Shown in pieces: positions 12,166-25,566 of a stretch of 64,000 nucleotides of DNA. Numbering within the stretch: position 1 is the stretch's first letter; each line of letters begins with the position of its first letter. The position numbers and the translations under genes are program-made. Source of the DNA: Trichopria drosophilae (Eukaryota; Arthropoda; Insecta; Hymenoptera; Diapriidae); NCBI GenBank assembly GCA_030407085.1, contig CM059582.1:197020001-197084000 (forward strand). Reading direction: 5' to 3'. The notes beneath the pieces are model-generated. The model was not told where the DNA came from. It worked only from the letters and a program-made list of their open reading frames with translations, and did not search any database.

Positions 12166-13107
12166 GAGTGTTTACTGATAGTGATATAATGAATTTTCAT
12201 TAATCTACTTTTCTTACGTGACATGTTCATTAAAACAATTAATAAATCAATTAAATCGCTGGAATTTTAAAAATGTCTACAGTATTTTTGTATACGCTGT
12301 AGAAAAAGAGCTTTCCAGTAACCTTTAACTCGTAGAAATCGAAGAGGAACCTAGAAAATAAGGAGATGATTTTTTAAAGTAATATTTGACATATATTACT
12401 GTCTCTGGATTTCACGAAAACGTAAAAAGTTTAATATTCACAATATAATAGCTGAGGGCAAATTATTTTTTACGAAGATAAATGAGGCAATAGATGCAGA
12501 AAAAGGTACGGAATACGATGCACCATAGCGCACTATCGTTTAATTTTTGTCAAAAAAGTTATACCGTAAAAACAAAACCTACATTTGCTTTACTCAATTT
12601 TTATTAAAAAAAAAATACGATAACTCAGCTGGGAATGATCGAATTTGACTCAATCGGTGCTCCTTTTATTCATAAGAACCCAATAAATATGAAACGTGAT
12701 TGCTCGTAATTGTAGAACGTTCCACAAGAGAGCTGTGGACAAATAACGATGAAATTTGAACTTCTCTCAGTTTTTTAAGCAAAAAATGACGGCCCTTAAA
12801 AACGTTATATCTCAACCAGAACATGCATTTTTTAATTGAAATTTTTTGAGGACCTTCAGAAAACGTTTGAGAAAAGATATGCAAAATTTCAGATTTTTTC
12901 AGCTCTATTTGAAAAAGCAGTGCCGATAATACTGCAAACATTTTTCTTTTTCATCTAAAATCAATGTTAAATTTCAAACCTCCACGGGGCCAGGTTAAAA
13001 TTGAGCTAGGAGGGTCTATGTGGGCTTAAAATTGTTGATATTTTTTTTCCAATAAAGTTATAGGGTACGGAACAAAAAATTCGAAAGTCGCCAAAATAAC
13101 GGCCACC

Positions 13108-13109
<2 letters not shown>

Positions 13110-13148
<39 letters not shown>
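13110..13148. repeat. (TA)n microsatellite
   Basis: An uninterrupted AT/TA dinucleotide run of about 39 bp follows the tract GGCCACCCTA. Confidence 0.95.
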
Positions 13149-13152
<4 letters not shown>

Positions 13153-15747
13153 AAAATAGCGATTCCCACACTACAAACAGTGCAGGATAAATTTTGAAAA
13201 CATTATTAGGGAAGAAGATTTACTGAACCCAATATTTAAAAAAAATCAGCAGCTCTGTTGTATAGGTGTTAATCTATACAAAGCTATAAATACTTACAAA
13301 ACTAAAGGACGAATCGTTAAAACATTAATTTCTTAGCGACACGTTATCCCAAACATTTAGAGCAATGCTCTGTAATTTCCAATTCAGAATGAATGACAAT
13401 TTTATGTACGTATATTCACACATATATACCGATTCATTGCAGCTTTTCATTAATGGAAGCTTAAAAATGATCGAAGGACCTGGTATAAGTTTACGCCAGG
13501 ATTGAATCCGTAATTAACGCAGAGCATTGATTAAAAGGCATTGTTTTCATGCGGCAGTAACCTATGACTACCGCTGATTGGAAATAATACATGATTTTTC
13601 CATTGAGAAATATACCCCGTTTGCGTAATTGTAGGACATTGAAAGGATATATTGAAGATATATGAGAGGTTTGTTTACACGAAGTGCTTCCAGTCATTTA
13701 TTGCATGTTATAAATGGTATAACATAAAATATAAATTAGCTAATACCTGCACTAAATTCAAGTAAAAAATAACATTTAGAGATTCAGATAATAATGATGT
13801 CACTTGGTTCATCAAGGTTATGTTTTCTTAGTTTTGGAAATTTTTCAATTTGATGATTTCAAGCATGGGGTTTGTGTGGTCCATTTTAAAACACGTAATC
13901 TTTTTATTCGCGTCAGCAATTACTATAAATAAAAATATAATCTTCTCCCTAAATTTAAATTACCGAAAATCACTACGAAACAGTTTAACCTAAAAATACT
14001 CGCCCATCTCGATTCTCTTTAGATTTAATTTCTGAATAATTTTTGAGTGATTTAAGCCTAAAATTGCAAAATTGCTAGAATTATTGTGGAATAGACTCTG
14101 TTTCTGTATAGTTTTTCTTGTTGCAGTATATTATGCACTCTAGAATAATTGAATACTAATTATTTCGATCCCTAATCATATTTAACTACTATCTAAGGTT
14201 GTCAAATTTTCAATTCAACGGTTTCCATTCAAATCTCCATGATTCTCATCAAGATGCATTACTAATTTCACATAAATGTCAAAAGCCATATAGAAAATCG
14301 GTATTGTGTTCGCATATGTATTAATAGTGTAGTTTATGACCTAGTTAAAAAATACATTCATATGATAAAAATGATGAACAGTTGCAGATGGTGCTATGTT
14401 CTTCTTGTAAACATGATCTGTATCGAATTGGAAACGATACGACCAAAAAAGCAAATCTACCAACTGTTAGGCAGCTAAAATTATTTAAAATAACGACGAG
14501 ATTAAGTGCAAATAATATCTGTAATTATACTATCTGTGAGGAAGCTTGAAAAGCACCCCGGAAGTTAAAATTTAGTGTGTGTTTAAATTTACATATTTTA
14601 TTTTTCAGGAAAAAATTAATAAATAAATGGAATTTATTTAAAATCAAAGTAATAATATCGCTGTCTTGCAAAACATCGTTACTACCCTAGTGTTTTTCTG
14701 AAATTGGTAATGCAATTTCACATAAATGCATCCCAAGTTTATTAAAGAGAAGTTAAACGCAATTAGAAATTGATTTGAGTAGCATTGAATTATTTTGGAT
14801 TGAAACTTGTACTGTAACACGAAAAACACAGAAATAGTCTATATTCGACAATCCTTCTAGCGATTTTTTTCATTGCAACCTTCAATTAGTCAAAAAATGG
14901 TGCAAAAATATAATCTGAAAAAAAATAAATTTACAATAGAAATGGAATATTTTTAAATGGATCTTAACTCATGCGTTATAATGGGTTAAAAAATTGAAGA
15001 TGTAAAATCTCTTCAAAACCAAACCAAATTGTGTTCTTATAATACATTTAGTCTACGACATAGGCAAAGTTAATTGCCATAAATTACTGGTCCCTGTATT
15101 GCACACATTAACACTGTGCACGTGGGACTACGACTCGATTTAAATTTTTATTTGCCTGGGAAGTACTACAAAGGTTTAATGTAATTTATGTACGCTCATT
15201 TTCTCCACATTATATGAAATATTTTCATTTATTGATGAGTTTTGAAGGGGTTGCAAACTTTCATATAAATGTTGAACTGAAACGCAGACTCTATTATTTC
15301 CATATATTGTATTCATTAAAAAAAAACATTAATTTAATCTTATTCTTACAAATTCGAGATTTTTGTTATTTAGGTGATTCTGTAAAGGATGTATACCACT
15401 ATGATATAGTAAATAAAAAAATCCCACTTTATTGTACTATTTTTAAATTAATTAAGTCACAAATTTGTATGAACAAGTTTATTGTTCTTCGGTTTACAGC
15501 AAAACTGTAAAAATCTAACCTACATTTTAGTTATCAAAATGACAATCAAAACAAAAAGTAGAAAGAGGTTGATTTAAAAACGCGGGATTCTAAATTACGA
15601 ATGTATAACAATACTATAAATATAAATGAATTTATAAAAAAGCATAGAATACTGTAGTGCATGAAACTGTGTATACATTTCTGCTTAAATGTTTTAATAA
15701 GAATTAATGTTATATTAACAAAGTTAATGTTGTCGTTTTTCATTTAG

Positions 15748-18700
15748 ATATTTGGCCCATCAACGTTTCAAGTGCACGATTTGAAAGCAGACGTAGATGA
15801 TGTATCGTTTACCTTCAAGATCCACTTCAACAAGCTCAGCTTTAAAGGGAAATACCAAATCGATGCGAGGCTTTTGTTGCTAAGACTAGTCGGCAACGGT
15901 GAAATTACGGGAAATTTCAGTAAGTGATCGTTTACGTTCCATTGTAATAAAATTGTGTTGCTCAGATTATACAAATTGAGTTTTAATTATATTAAAAATA
16001 CGAGTATTCTTGTTTATGTTAACGAATATTTTTATCATTAATACGCACAATTTTTAAATACGAAACTAGCATTTGAATAGTTCTTTCATGATTAAAGTAC
16101 TATCGTTTTTCAGATTCTGTTTAGTAGTTTGCTAAGCAAACAATTACATTTTGTAGAAAATGAAGTGACTGTGATACAATACATTACATCGTGTATTTAT
16201 GTAATCTTTTCATTAGATTTGAACTATTCGTCAAAAACAAAATGTGATTTAAACAACATAAAAAATGTATGTACCAGCTACATGTATATGTCCGAATCCA
16301 TTACAAATTTTTCAAAATTTGCAGTTGTGGTCTCCGAATTTTCGGTATAAATTTGAATTTGTGTATCCATGAAGTGAAAACTCGATTTGTTAAAATCTCG
16401 ACATTCATAAAATTGATGAATCATGTTCCTATGATACAAATATTCCGAGCTTTTACTTACATTCAACGACATCTTAATACCGACAAGAAGACACTCGACA
16501 GTAGTAAAAGCCGAAAGCTAAACTTCCGAAGGAACAAATTTCCGCGATGGCGAATTCGCGAAAGGAAAAATTTATTTTTTTAAATTGATTAGCTATAATT
16601 ATTCAAATTTGTGTTAATTTTTCCAAAATTGGTTATTTTGTAAATATTCATAATTATGAAAATTTGAAACGAGATAGAGCATTGAAAATGTTTATTTTTT
16701 ATGAATTGGCAACTTTTCAAAAAATATTTGTGATTGTTTATTAAATCATTATGTTGTTGGAAAGTGAAGGGTCTTCTCTGAAGTAATTTTTTTGTGTATA
16801 ATCCGGGGCCAGAATAGTACAACCATGTCAAAATTTTTAGATATGAGGTTATAAACTGAAAACATTTTTTGGATACTTTTGAGGTTATATGGTTTTTTTT
16901 AGTTGGATTATGTAGTACTTCTGTTTATATTTAAATAGAGAATCGCTTAGTTCACATGTCTCTATTATACCTTCATCAATTTGAAAATTGTAAAATGTTG
17001 ATTTCAGGATTGTAATAGACAACATCGAAAACTTCAAAATATAGGTTTTCAAAAGAAAATATCTGTCAGGATTTTGATTTCTTTTATGTACCCAAAAAGT
17101 TTTTTGCTAATTTTGAGGTTACGTACAGAAAAAACAATATTGTTAACAGATTTCCTACCGTTGGATCATATTCTATTACTCTTTCTCTCTGTAATTTCAG
17201 ACTTGCAAAGTTGTACTATGATGTTAGTACACCCAACTATGCCAATTTGAAGTCATTAGATACTCTCATTACTGAAATGAGCATTTACGATAAATACTTC
17301 AGAAATTTTGCTACTAGAAATTTCCTTTTGAAAATTTGTATTTTGAGGTGTTGGTGGTAGCCTATTACGAATCTGAAGTCAACAAATTACAATGTTCAAA
17401 TTGACGAAGGCGTAAGGATCACATATGAAGAAAAATCGTAATTGAACATTGCGACTCTCTAATTTGACGCAGAGTTGTACTATATAATCCAACTAAAGAA
17501 AAAATAATTTTTTCAGTATATAACCTAAAATATCTAAAATTCCTTATGTGCTTCCACAATTCTTGACCCGGATTCAATGCTAAAAGTTACTTCAGATATT
17601 ACCCTCCACTTTCTAACAACTAACATGACCATATTATTTGTATTTAGTAAATAATTTATATTATTATGTAGGCATATAATGTATATGTTATGTAGGCTAT
17701 TATGTAGGCATTTAGTAAATAATTTATATTATTTTTTAATATACACATTTCATGTTAGTCGACTCGTTGGTCCTGTACTGCGTATTATAGCGTGCTACTC
17801 AGCTGTCGCATAAAGAATCAACATTTTGAAAGTAAACCTGTACTAAAAATTCTGAAGTAATGAAAATAATACCTTTAAATAGTTCAAATTTAATCGTATT
17901 TCACAGAGCTACATATTAACGCGGAATTCTTGCGAATGATTTGAGTAGTTAGAAATTGAGCTTTGGTTAATATACTACGTTACATAAGTTATTTCATAAA
18001 AACTAAGACATGAATGAATACTACATCATTCAATGTAAAGACTGGAAGTGATGATAACAGATGGTTATAAAGACATCGAATTAAGTAATTAGTATTTTCG
18101 TTTTGCGTGTAAATTGTACAAAAATTAGGCAATCTGATGAATCTTGTTCAAATCTGTTCACTTGGGACATCTCCGGTATAATAATAATGTAAATAACATG
18201 TTTATAAACACTAATTTATTTATTCAAAGTTTTTATTAATGTAATAATTCAATTTTGTTACAGCTGGTTACGATTCTGATGTATTTTTGCGAGCAAAAAA
18301 AGTTTACCGAAATAAAGGCGTTTATTTGGATTTTGAGAAAATGAAAATAGCAATAACAGTAGGAGCTGCAAAAATTAATCTTAGTAATCTTTTTGGCGGT
18401 GACCCAATTTTAGGTAAGTTTTGCTAATTATATGATGCTACATTTTAACACTTATAATTTTTAGTTTATTAAGGTAGAATAGCTAATACTAATAATAAAA
18501 CTTAATTGTTGATAAGTTTACTAGCTACTGTTACATTCTTATTATCCGCTCAGTACCAAAATTCTTTCTATTGTATTTATTTTGTTTTCCTGTTTTAGTA
18601 ATTGCGAACAATCATTAATCAATAAATCACAATCTTTACTTTATATAAGTTATAAGTTATAAGTTTACTTTAGTTAAGTTGTTAAAATATCAAAATGACT

Positions 18701-21700
18701 ATTTGAAATATTCCGTTTAAAGAATTAATGATATTGCGATTTAAATAAGTTACTCTAAGATTTTTTTTCATACCATCATTAGATCGGCAAAGCCTTGAAA
18801 TGTACATAGATTCTAATAGTTCATTAGCACATTACAAATACAATTTTTTAATGATATAAAGTACGTATAAAAAGCAATTTAAATTAATTTAAATAAATTT
18901 GTTTTAATATTTTACTATTCCTATGCATAATTAATTACTAACAATTAAAGAATTAATATTCAATGAATAACATTCGATTCGGAAACTTTTTTCATTCAGA
19001 TTTGAATGCTGAATTATTTGATCGGAAATTCTAAAATTACTAACTATTTATACATAACGACGTGGTTCGTTTATTTTTAAAATAAGTTGGTTATGCAATT
19101 ACCAATCATTACACTTATCCACATGTGCAATGCATAACCTTAGATTTTTCTTTTTAGAAAGTGCACCCAGTGTTCCGTCGATATAACAAATTGACGGTGA
19201 AACGAGTTTCTTAATGTTTTCTTTTGAGAAATAAACTTTAAATAAATAACAGTCGTTATCTGTAATTTGTTACGCTACATTAAAATTACACGTGTTAAAT
19301 TCTCAGTGGTTAATAACAATTGATTATCTCTAATCTAGGCCATAAAACATTTGGAAATACGACAAAATATCTCGTACTCATGCTGTTTCAGCTGTAGCAG
19401 CCAAAATATCGATTTTGATGAATGCAAAATCGCGAATAAAATTCGAAATCGCTGAAAATCAAGTTATATAGGTTTTCTTTTTATAGCAGTGAAAGATGCC
19501 CAAATTAATTTTTCCTTGTTACTTATAAATATTCTAATAGTTCGTATCTCTTTTATTTGTAAAGATATGTAAGTTTAATGTCACCACGTTTCTAATTTTT
19601 CTGCAAAACAAAATTTTTTTGAATGAATGTTGCTAAACTTCCTTTTCTGTGGTGACATATTTTACCCTTTAGGTCAAGATGTTACTGTACTACGATTGCG
19701 ATTTTGCAATAATAAATTAGTACCTTCGATCCTGCGGCATTTGGCTCATGTACTCAACGATTACCCAAGGTTTAGTAGACCCATCTGTTTAGCAATACGC
19801 CCAAGAGGACACACATTTTCTTAAAGATTAAAAACAATACAGTGATTTGAGAATGGGATTGCATGTTTTTAATTTTTGGCATGGGTTGAAATTTTTAAAT
19901 CATCTTTTTCAGATTTTTTCTATAGTCAATTAATTCATTCTCGACCTAAAATTGATCGCTCTTTCAGATTCTATTATCAAATACTGTCTACAATAAACGT
20001 GTAAAAAGTTATAAACAATTATTCCAAAAAAAAAACGCTTCACAAAAATTTTTTGATCAATATGTTTATGTCAAACAAGAAAAGTCATTAGTTGACAGCG
20101 TTTTTTTTGTAAAATGTTAGCTTAGTGTGCCACGTCTGCAAACATTTTCCGATCTTGATAAAACTTATTGTTAGTACCCATAACTTTTTGGGTTCTCTAA
20201 GAACGAATTTCAAGTTATTTTTAAAAACTTCAAAATGGCGGCCGAAATTACGAAATTCACGTCATTTTTTAAAAATATGAAATGTCAGATACAACTATAT
20301 GGCCCCGAAAATTAAAGATTTTATTTTGTATTTATGAAACTTGATAAATCAGTTACTTGTCTTAAAAATAGACGTAGCGAGGTTTTTTAATTTTATTCAT
20401 AACTTTTTTTTTTGTTTATAAACATCTTAATTTTTCTCTTCTTACATTTGCTAATAAAAATATTCAATCTGTAATTTCCATTTAGTTTCAGTCCGAAATT
20501 CTTAGACGTGACCAAGTAATCACGAATTCAAGTGAAAAAATACGGAAAATTTATATTTTATAATAAGCAAATTAAAAAAGGTACAAATTTTTCTAACGGC
20601 AAAAAAGATTGATCTTCATATCCTGCCTAAGGATTGCCTTTGAAAATTGAAATTTAAAACATTTTTTAAAATTGACTATTGGACAATACTTTTCCAGCAG
20701 AATACACGCGTGCACTTTTGATCACCGGAGGTTCTATCTAAAAATTATGTAGTCAAAGTTATATATTGCATTGACGAACAGTATCTCAGTACAGTTACAT
20801 AAAAGTAAAATAAAATATTTTATTTTTGACAGCGGTATTGGATAGGCTATTTTTAATTTTCTAAAAATTACTCCTAATTCGCAATCAAGGACCCCAAAAC
20901 ACCAATTTACTAAGTTTCATAAAAATAAAATAACGTTTTTAATTCTCCACCGCGATAGAGGATTTGGCATTCTAAATTCCTGAAAAAACGACTACATTTT
21001 CGTAATCAGCGACCTCAAAAATCCCTATGTACTAAGTTTCATAGTTATAAAATGATTTTTTTCAATGAAATTTTTAATTTTCGGCTCCGATATTGATTCC
21101 GCCATTTTGTATTTTGGAAAAATAACGCGAGTTTCATAATTGGCAACCTCAAAAACCCTTATACCAAATTTCGTACATATAAAATGAAATTTTACGTGTT
21201 CGAACGCCATATTGGATCCGCCATTTGGAATTTTTGAAAATGACTTTTTTTATAACCAGCGACCTAAAAAAAACCCATTTAGCAATTTTGTCCTGCAATA
21301 TCTAATAACAAAACAATATTGTTTATAACTTTTTACTAGTTTATTGTAGACAGAATTTGATAACAGAATCTGAAAGTGCGATCAATTTTACGTCGAGAAT
21401 GTATTATTTCAAATTTTTTGAATTGGTTTTTAATATCAAGAAATATTCCGAAAACATTCCTGAAATTGGTGACCTCTTGGGCGTTAATGGGTTAATTGAC
21501 TATAGACAAAAATTTGAAAATGATCATTTTAAAAACTTCGACCCTTGCCTAAAATTAAAAAAAAAAAACATGCATATGTATAGGATATGACTTTTTTGTG
21601 GAAAAATTAACGGTACACCCTCGTTTGTTTAAAACACATGTTTAATATGATTTGTGTTCTTGTTAAGAAACGCAAAAACCGTATTTTTTCAGCTCCTTTT

Positions 21701-24535
21701 TTTTTTGTTCAACCTCATAATCTAGTATGGATCGACTCCAAAAACTAATCACATCTAAGCTAGGCCATGACAAACTGAGAAAGAGTTTATCTTTTAATTG
21801 GGTCTTACCGATATATATATATATATATATCGGGACGAAAAAATAGGGCGTACAAAATCACGGATACTGAATTTTTGTAGTGCATTTTTGAGTTATTTAT
21901 GGTAAGGTCTGAAACGTCACATTTGATGAAATAGCAAAGAGTAGTTTTTTTTCCCGAGATCACCAAATTCAAGACTTCGTCCAGACCTTTGGTTACATAA
22001 TATTTTTTATTTATTCTTATTACATATTTTCAAACATTATTTTATCGATTTTCTTCTTGTGCATACATATACATTCAAAACAATGGTCCAATTGTAGAAC
22101 AGTGTACTTTGTAAATTATAGCAAATTGATGGCGTCAGTTTCTCTCCGAGTTTAACTTCGTAATGGCGTAATGCAATTGTTATGTAATATGTAATCATTA
22201 ATCAATGACACACTGTGAGGATGTCGTCGATTCAGTACCGAAACGGTGCAACGACCGAGAAGCCTAGACCTGAATGTCGCTATAGTCTGCCCGGTTACTC
22301 GTTCAACAAGGCGTGACTTGACTTTCCAGAGTATATACATGAATCTTCTCGAAATATTACATATATATGTAATTGACTCAAATTTCATGAATTGTCTATT
22401 TTTATATAAGAAAATGTTTTTTTAATAAAGCATAATGGATTTGTAGTAACTGCTGAATGATCTTTAAACATAATGATGACAGTACTAGCAATGCCATACG
22501 TGGATTGAGAAATAGTTATATAAATGAATCCCTACGCGCCTTAATATTTTAAAAATAATTGGCAATTAAATGTGCAATATACATTCAAAGCATTTCTATT
22601 GCAGTTATTTTTAAGTAAATAAGTATTACTAACAGATAAATTAAAGATTAAAATTGCAGTTTTCAATGACATCTTACACTACCACTTGGAAACACTTATG
22701 ATTTCAGTAATAAGTAAAAGTCGCTACAAGCTCGTCAAATAACACGTATTTTAAGATCAGTAGTCTTTTTTTAATAGCCAATGTTTACTAATTAATGTGT
22801 GAAATTATTACATTGTTTATTTATCAATAATTTTAATAAGTTCACAATTTCTGAAGTAATTTTGTTCGGTTGTTGAATTTGTTACATATTCACTGTAAAG
22901 CAGTTAATAATATTATTTATTAATATTATAATAAGATATTATTAATAATAATAATTAGTGTCGATACTATTGCTTTATACCGATTGACGTAACAATTAAC
23001 AACTATTATACATACATTTACGGAAATTGTATAATAAATTTTGATATGTACAATTATTTTTTTAGTACGTTTTCATATTTACGTAGTAATTTGTCTACTC
23101 CGTTTTGAAATTTATCTACAAAAAATAGACAAATCGACTAAACCATCAGAATATTTATCATTAATAAGTATTCATAATATAAACAAATAGTTCTCTAAAA
23201 TATTAGAAAAACTATTCACATTCATTTGATAACTTTTAATCATAATTAGTGTCACATTGGAATTTATGAGGCCCTGTAATTTATATGTTCTAATTATTAA
23301 ACTTTGCTGATGTCAGCAAAATACAATTTTTCTATATACTACAAAACATTCAGTAGTAACAGTCAATTCAACGAAACTGTATTATGTGAACAGTTATGGA
23401 CTGAACATAAACTTAAGCTAAAAGGTAGTAAGTGATTAAATTAAATTTATTATATATCATTTTAAGACTACTATTTAAGACTAATCATTTTTGCAGTAGC
23501 CATTATCAACAATTATGATAAATAATAAACAATTATAGCTTTTACATTAAATTTCTAACAATGAAATTCATTGTGATTCGATCTAACTATTAGCTCAATT
23601 CTCAGTCTTAAATTGACAGATTTCTTCTATTCCTATCCATATCCATTTCTAATTAGAATATCTTTGTTTCTAGATAGACGATTCTCTAGTGAAATTTTAC
23701 CCTTAACTAAGTAATAACGATGCTCCCGCTTTTTAAAGTAATATTTTAACATATCATTTCCGAAAATATTTTGATTCAAAAAATTCAGTTAATAACAGAA
23801 GAAATTCTGATTAGTTTTACATACATTCGGATTAAGATATTAGTCGAAGCTCTCTTTGCTTAAGTAGATCTAGTTTGACGTAAATATAAATATCTTTTTT
23901 GGACGATAAAATTTTTAAGTACAGTTTTTGGCTTCAGAAAAATAATACCAGAATTTAGTGATGTGAAAGTTCTTTTTTAGATTGTAAATATCACAATGTA
24001 TGGATCAAGTATGTGATCAAGCTTGAGATTAGATTCAGTGTAGAGTTAGTAACTACTACTCGAATACTATCTGTAGATAGTTACCATTAAAGTAGTTCGC
24101 TTCGACTCCACGAAACTCTATGAAAATAATAAGCAATGTCTTTCAAGATTTTTCAACAATTTCCAATAGTAAAATTGTTAACATTTAAGATAGTATCGCG
24201 CCTATCAAACTCAAAACTGCCTGTCTATTTTTCCCTAACACTATTGCAATAAATATAACCACTGCAACTTTTACTATTTGGGTATGCCTGTAAGTTTATA
24301 TAATAAGTAAATTGTAATGCACAGTGCATAATTTTGTCACAATAAAAAAAAATTAAAAAAGCCTTTTAAATCTGTTTCAGGTCCTGCCAGCAATCAAGTT
24401 TTGAATGCCAACAGCGGATTATTCTTGGAAGAATTACGACCCGTTCTCGAAACCTCACTGTCGGATTTGTTCACCACAGCAGCAAATAAAATCACAGGAT
24501 CATTCACATACGACGAATTATTCCCGCTCGATTAG
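15748..24535 (+). CDS. Takeout/JHBP-family protein, C-terminal three exons
   Basis: Three spliced coding exons are visible: 15748-15919, 18264-18413 and 24381-24535 (stop TAG), giving 158 residues. Entry is in phase 0; both internal introns are phase 1. The protein runs IFGPSTFQVHDLKADVDDVS... through GNF, then TGYDSDVFLRAKKVYRN..., and ends LETSLSDLFTTAANKI...FTYDELFPLD. These are the central and C-terminal parts of the JHBP/DUF233 fold; takeout-like proteins are about 245 aa, so the N-terminal third (signal peptide, Cys pair, KGIP/LDP motif) is missing. I found no such exons between 10 and 15.7 kb. They may lie upstream of the window, in which case the protease gene would be nested in its intron, or they may be lost. 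The family binds small hydrophobic ligands extracellularly. Intron sites match the two other JHBP-type genes here. Confidence 0.85.
16749..17626. mobile_element. Foldback element in first visible intron of the takeout-like gene
   Basis: The left end (ATGTTGTTGGAAAGTGAAGG) is complementary to the right end (CCACTTTCTAACAACTAACA). Long inner parts also pair, for example AGTTGGATTATGTAGTAC near 16902 with its complement near 17475. The arms exceed 200 bp and the whole is about 880 bp. It is non-coding. Confidence 0.75.
19861..21573. mobile_element. Long-TIR non-autonomous element, ~1.7 kb
   Basis: The left arm, 19861-20025 (starting GCATGTTTTTAATTTTTGGC), is the approximate complement of the right arm, 21311-21573 (ending ...AAAACATGC). 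Shared tracts include AAATTGATCGC and TTATCAAAT followed by CTGTCTACAATAAAC. Between the arms, at about 20860-21290, lie degenerate repeats of the type CAGCGACCTCAAAAA / GGATCCGCCATTT. These recur in opposite orientation at 39.9-40.2 kb. No transposase was recognised. Confidence 0.7.
21808..21833. repeat. Perfect palindrome CCG-(AT)10-CGG
   Basis: A run of ten AT dinucleotides is framed by CCG and CGG, so the whole 26 bp is self-complementary. Confidence 0.95.
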
Positions 24536-24579
24536 TTATATATGGTGATCCATAAGAAAGTCATATACTACCTCGTTTT

Positions 24580-24585
24580 AATAAA
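24580..24585 (+). terminator. Poly(A) signal of the plus-strand takeout-like gene
   Basis: AATAAA lies 45 nt after the TAG stop at 24533-24535, a normal distance for an insect gene. Confidence 0.75.
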
Positions 24586-25566
24586 GTTCGCACTAAGAAG
24601 GAGCTTTCAAAATACATTTCTTAAATCTGTATTATCGTTTGCTTGTCATGCATTTATCGTATGTAATCAGTTCAAGTAGGTATTTCAAGGAAAAACACAA
24701 AATCTAACTTGAATCTTCTTAAACTGTAGTCGTTAGTTCTGAATCATTGACGACGCTTTGAATACAGATAAAAAAATAACGTCTTCTATATATTATATTT
24801 TGGTATCTAAACATACGCGTATAGTATCAAATCATTCTTGTACAAATCATGCGCAAATACATGTAACAACTTCATTTTATTAATTAATCTAGATAAGTTA
24901 AGTACTAAGCCTGTTTCGGGTATTTTTCCATGCCGAGTTTATCAAATGGATACGTTTACTATGTACCACTTTAAGGTTCAAATTTATAAACTGCTAATTG
25001 ATTCAATTTTTGTGTCATTTCGTAGTATTTAAAGCGTAGAATTTGTAGTGTCTAGTGTAAGTCAAAAGTATTTTTTATGAGCAATAAAAGTGAGGCGATT
25101 TAACTAAGCACGTTTGTAAAACCTTTATTTTCCCTTCAATAACGTCCTAATAATATGAGGTTAATTGTTCCAGTGAATTGTTAAACAAAATTAAGAAATT
25201 AAAATTTATTGTATTAATATTCATACACAATATATTTACGATGCATACTCAGTAATTAGAACAGACATTCAATACCATCTTAAATAATTACTTTATGTAA
25301 GCAAATTTTCGGAAATAACATACATTGTGATGTAAATCATCATTGTATGAAATAGAAATTACCCTTCTATATATGAATATAGTAACAACGTTATGATTTC
25401 TATTCGTAACATTTTATATAATTACTTTGCGAGAATTAAACTTACAGTATTTCAGTACAGCGAAGACACTCGACTTTATCCGTAATATCACGAGAGTTAC
25501 TGGGTTTTATGAAAAAATCTAATCATCTACGAAAAGTAGATTAAAAATATTATAACAATAAATTGA
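24586..25566. other. Intergenic region between convergent takeout-like genes
   Basis: About 1 kb of AT-rich DNA separates the 3' ends of the plus- and minus-strand takeout-like genes. No coding or repeat structure was recognised. The short frame 24838-25032 has no family content. Confidence 0.6.

Larger units (their letters stand above)
10021..15747. other. Repeat-rich non-coding region
   Basis: I searched this stretch for the missing 5' exons of the takeout-like gene at 15748 (signal peptide, Cys pair, KGIP motif) and found none. Short frames such as 11091-11357 (minus) and 15214-15510 (plus) have no recognisable content. It contains a MITE (11941-12165), a short palindrome (11364-11387), a TA microsatellite (13110-13148) and unclassified dispersed repeat DNA at about 12450-13105. 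Confidence 0.6.

Noticed and set aside
15214..15510. 98-codon plus-strand frame just upstream of the takeout-like exons
   Set aside because: It has no Cys pair, KGIP motif or signal peptide of the family and no supporting splice donor; it looks like chance in AT-rich DNA.
22152..22388. GC-richer 78-codon minus-strand frame as a gene or RNA gene
   Set aside because: No protein motif, and I could not fold it into a tRNA or other known RNA by eye.
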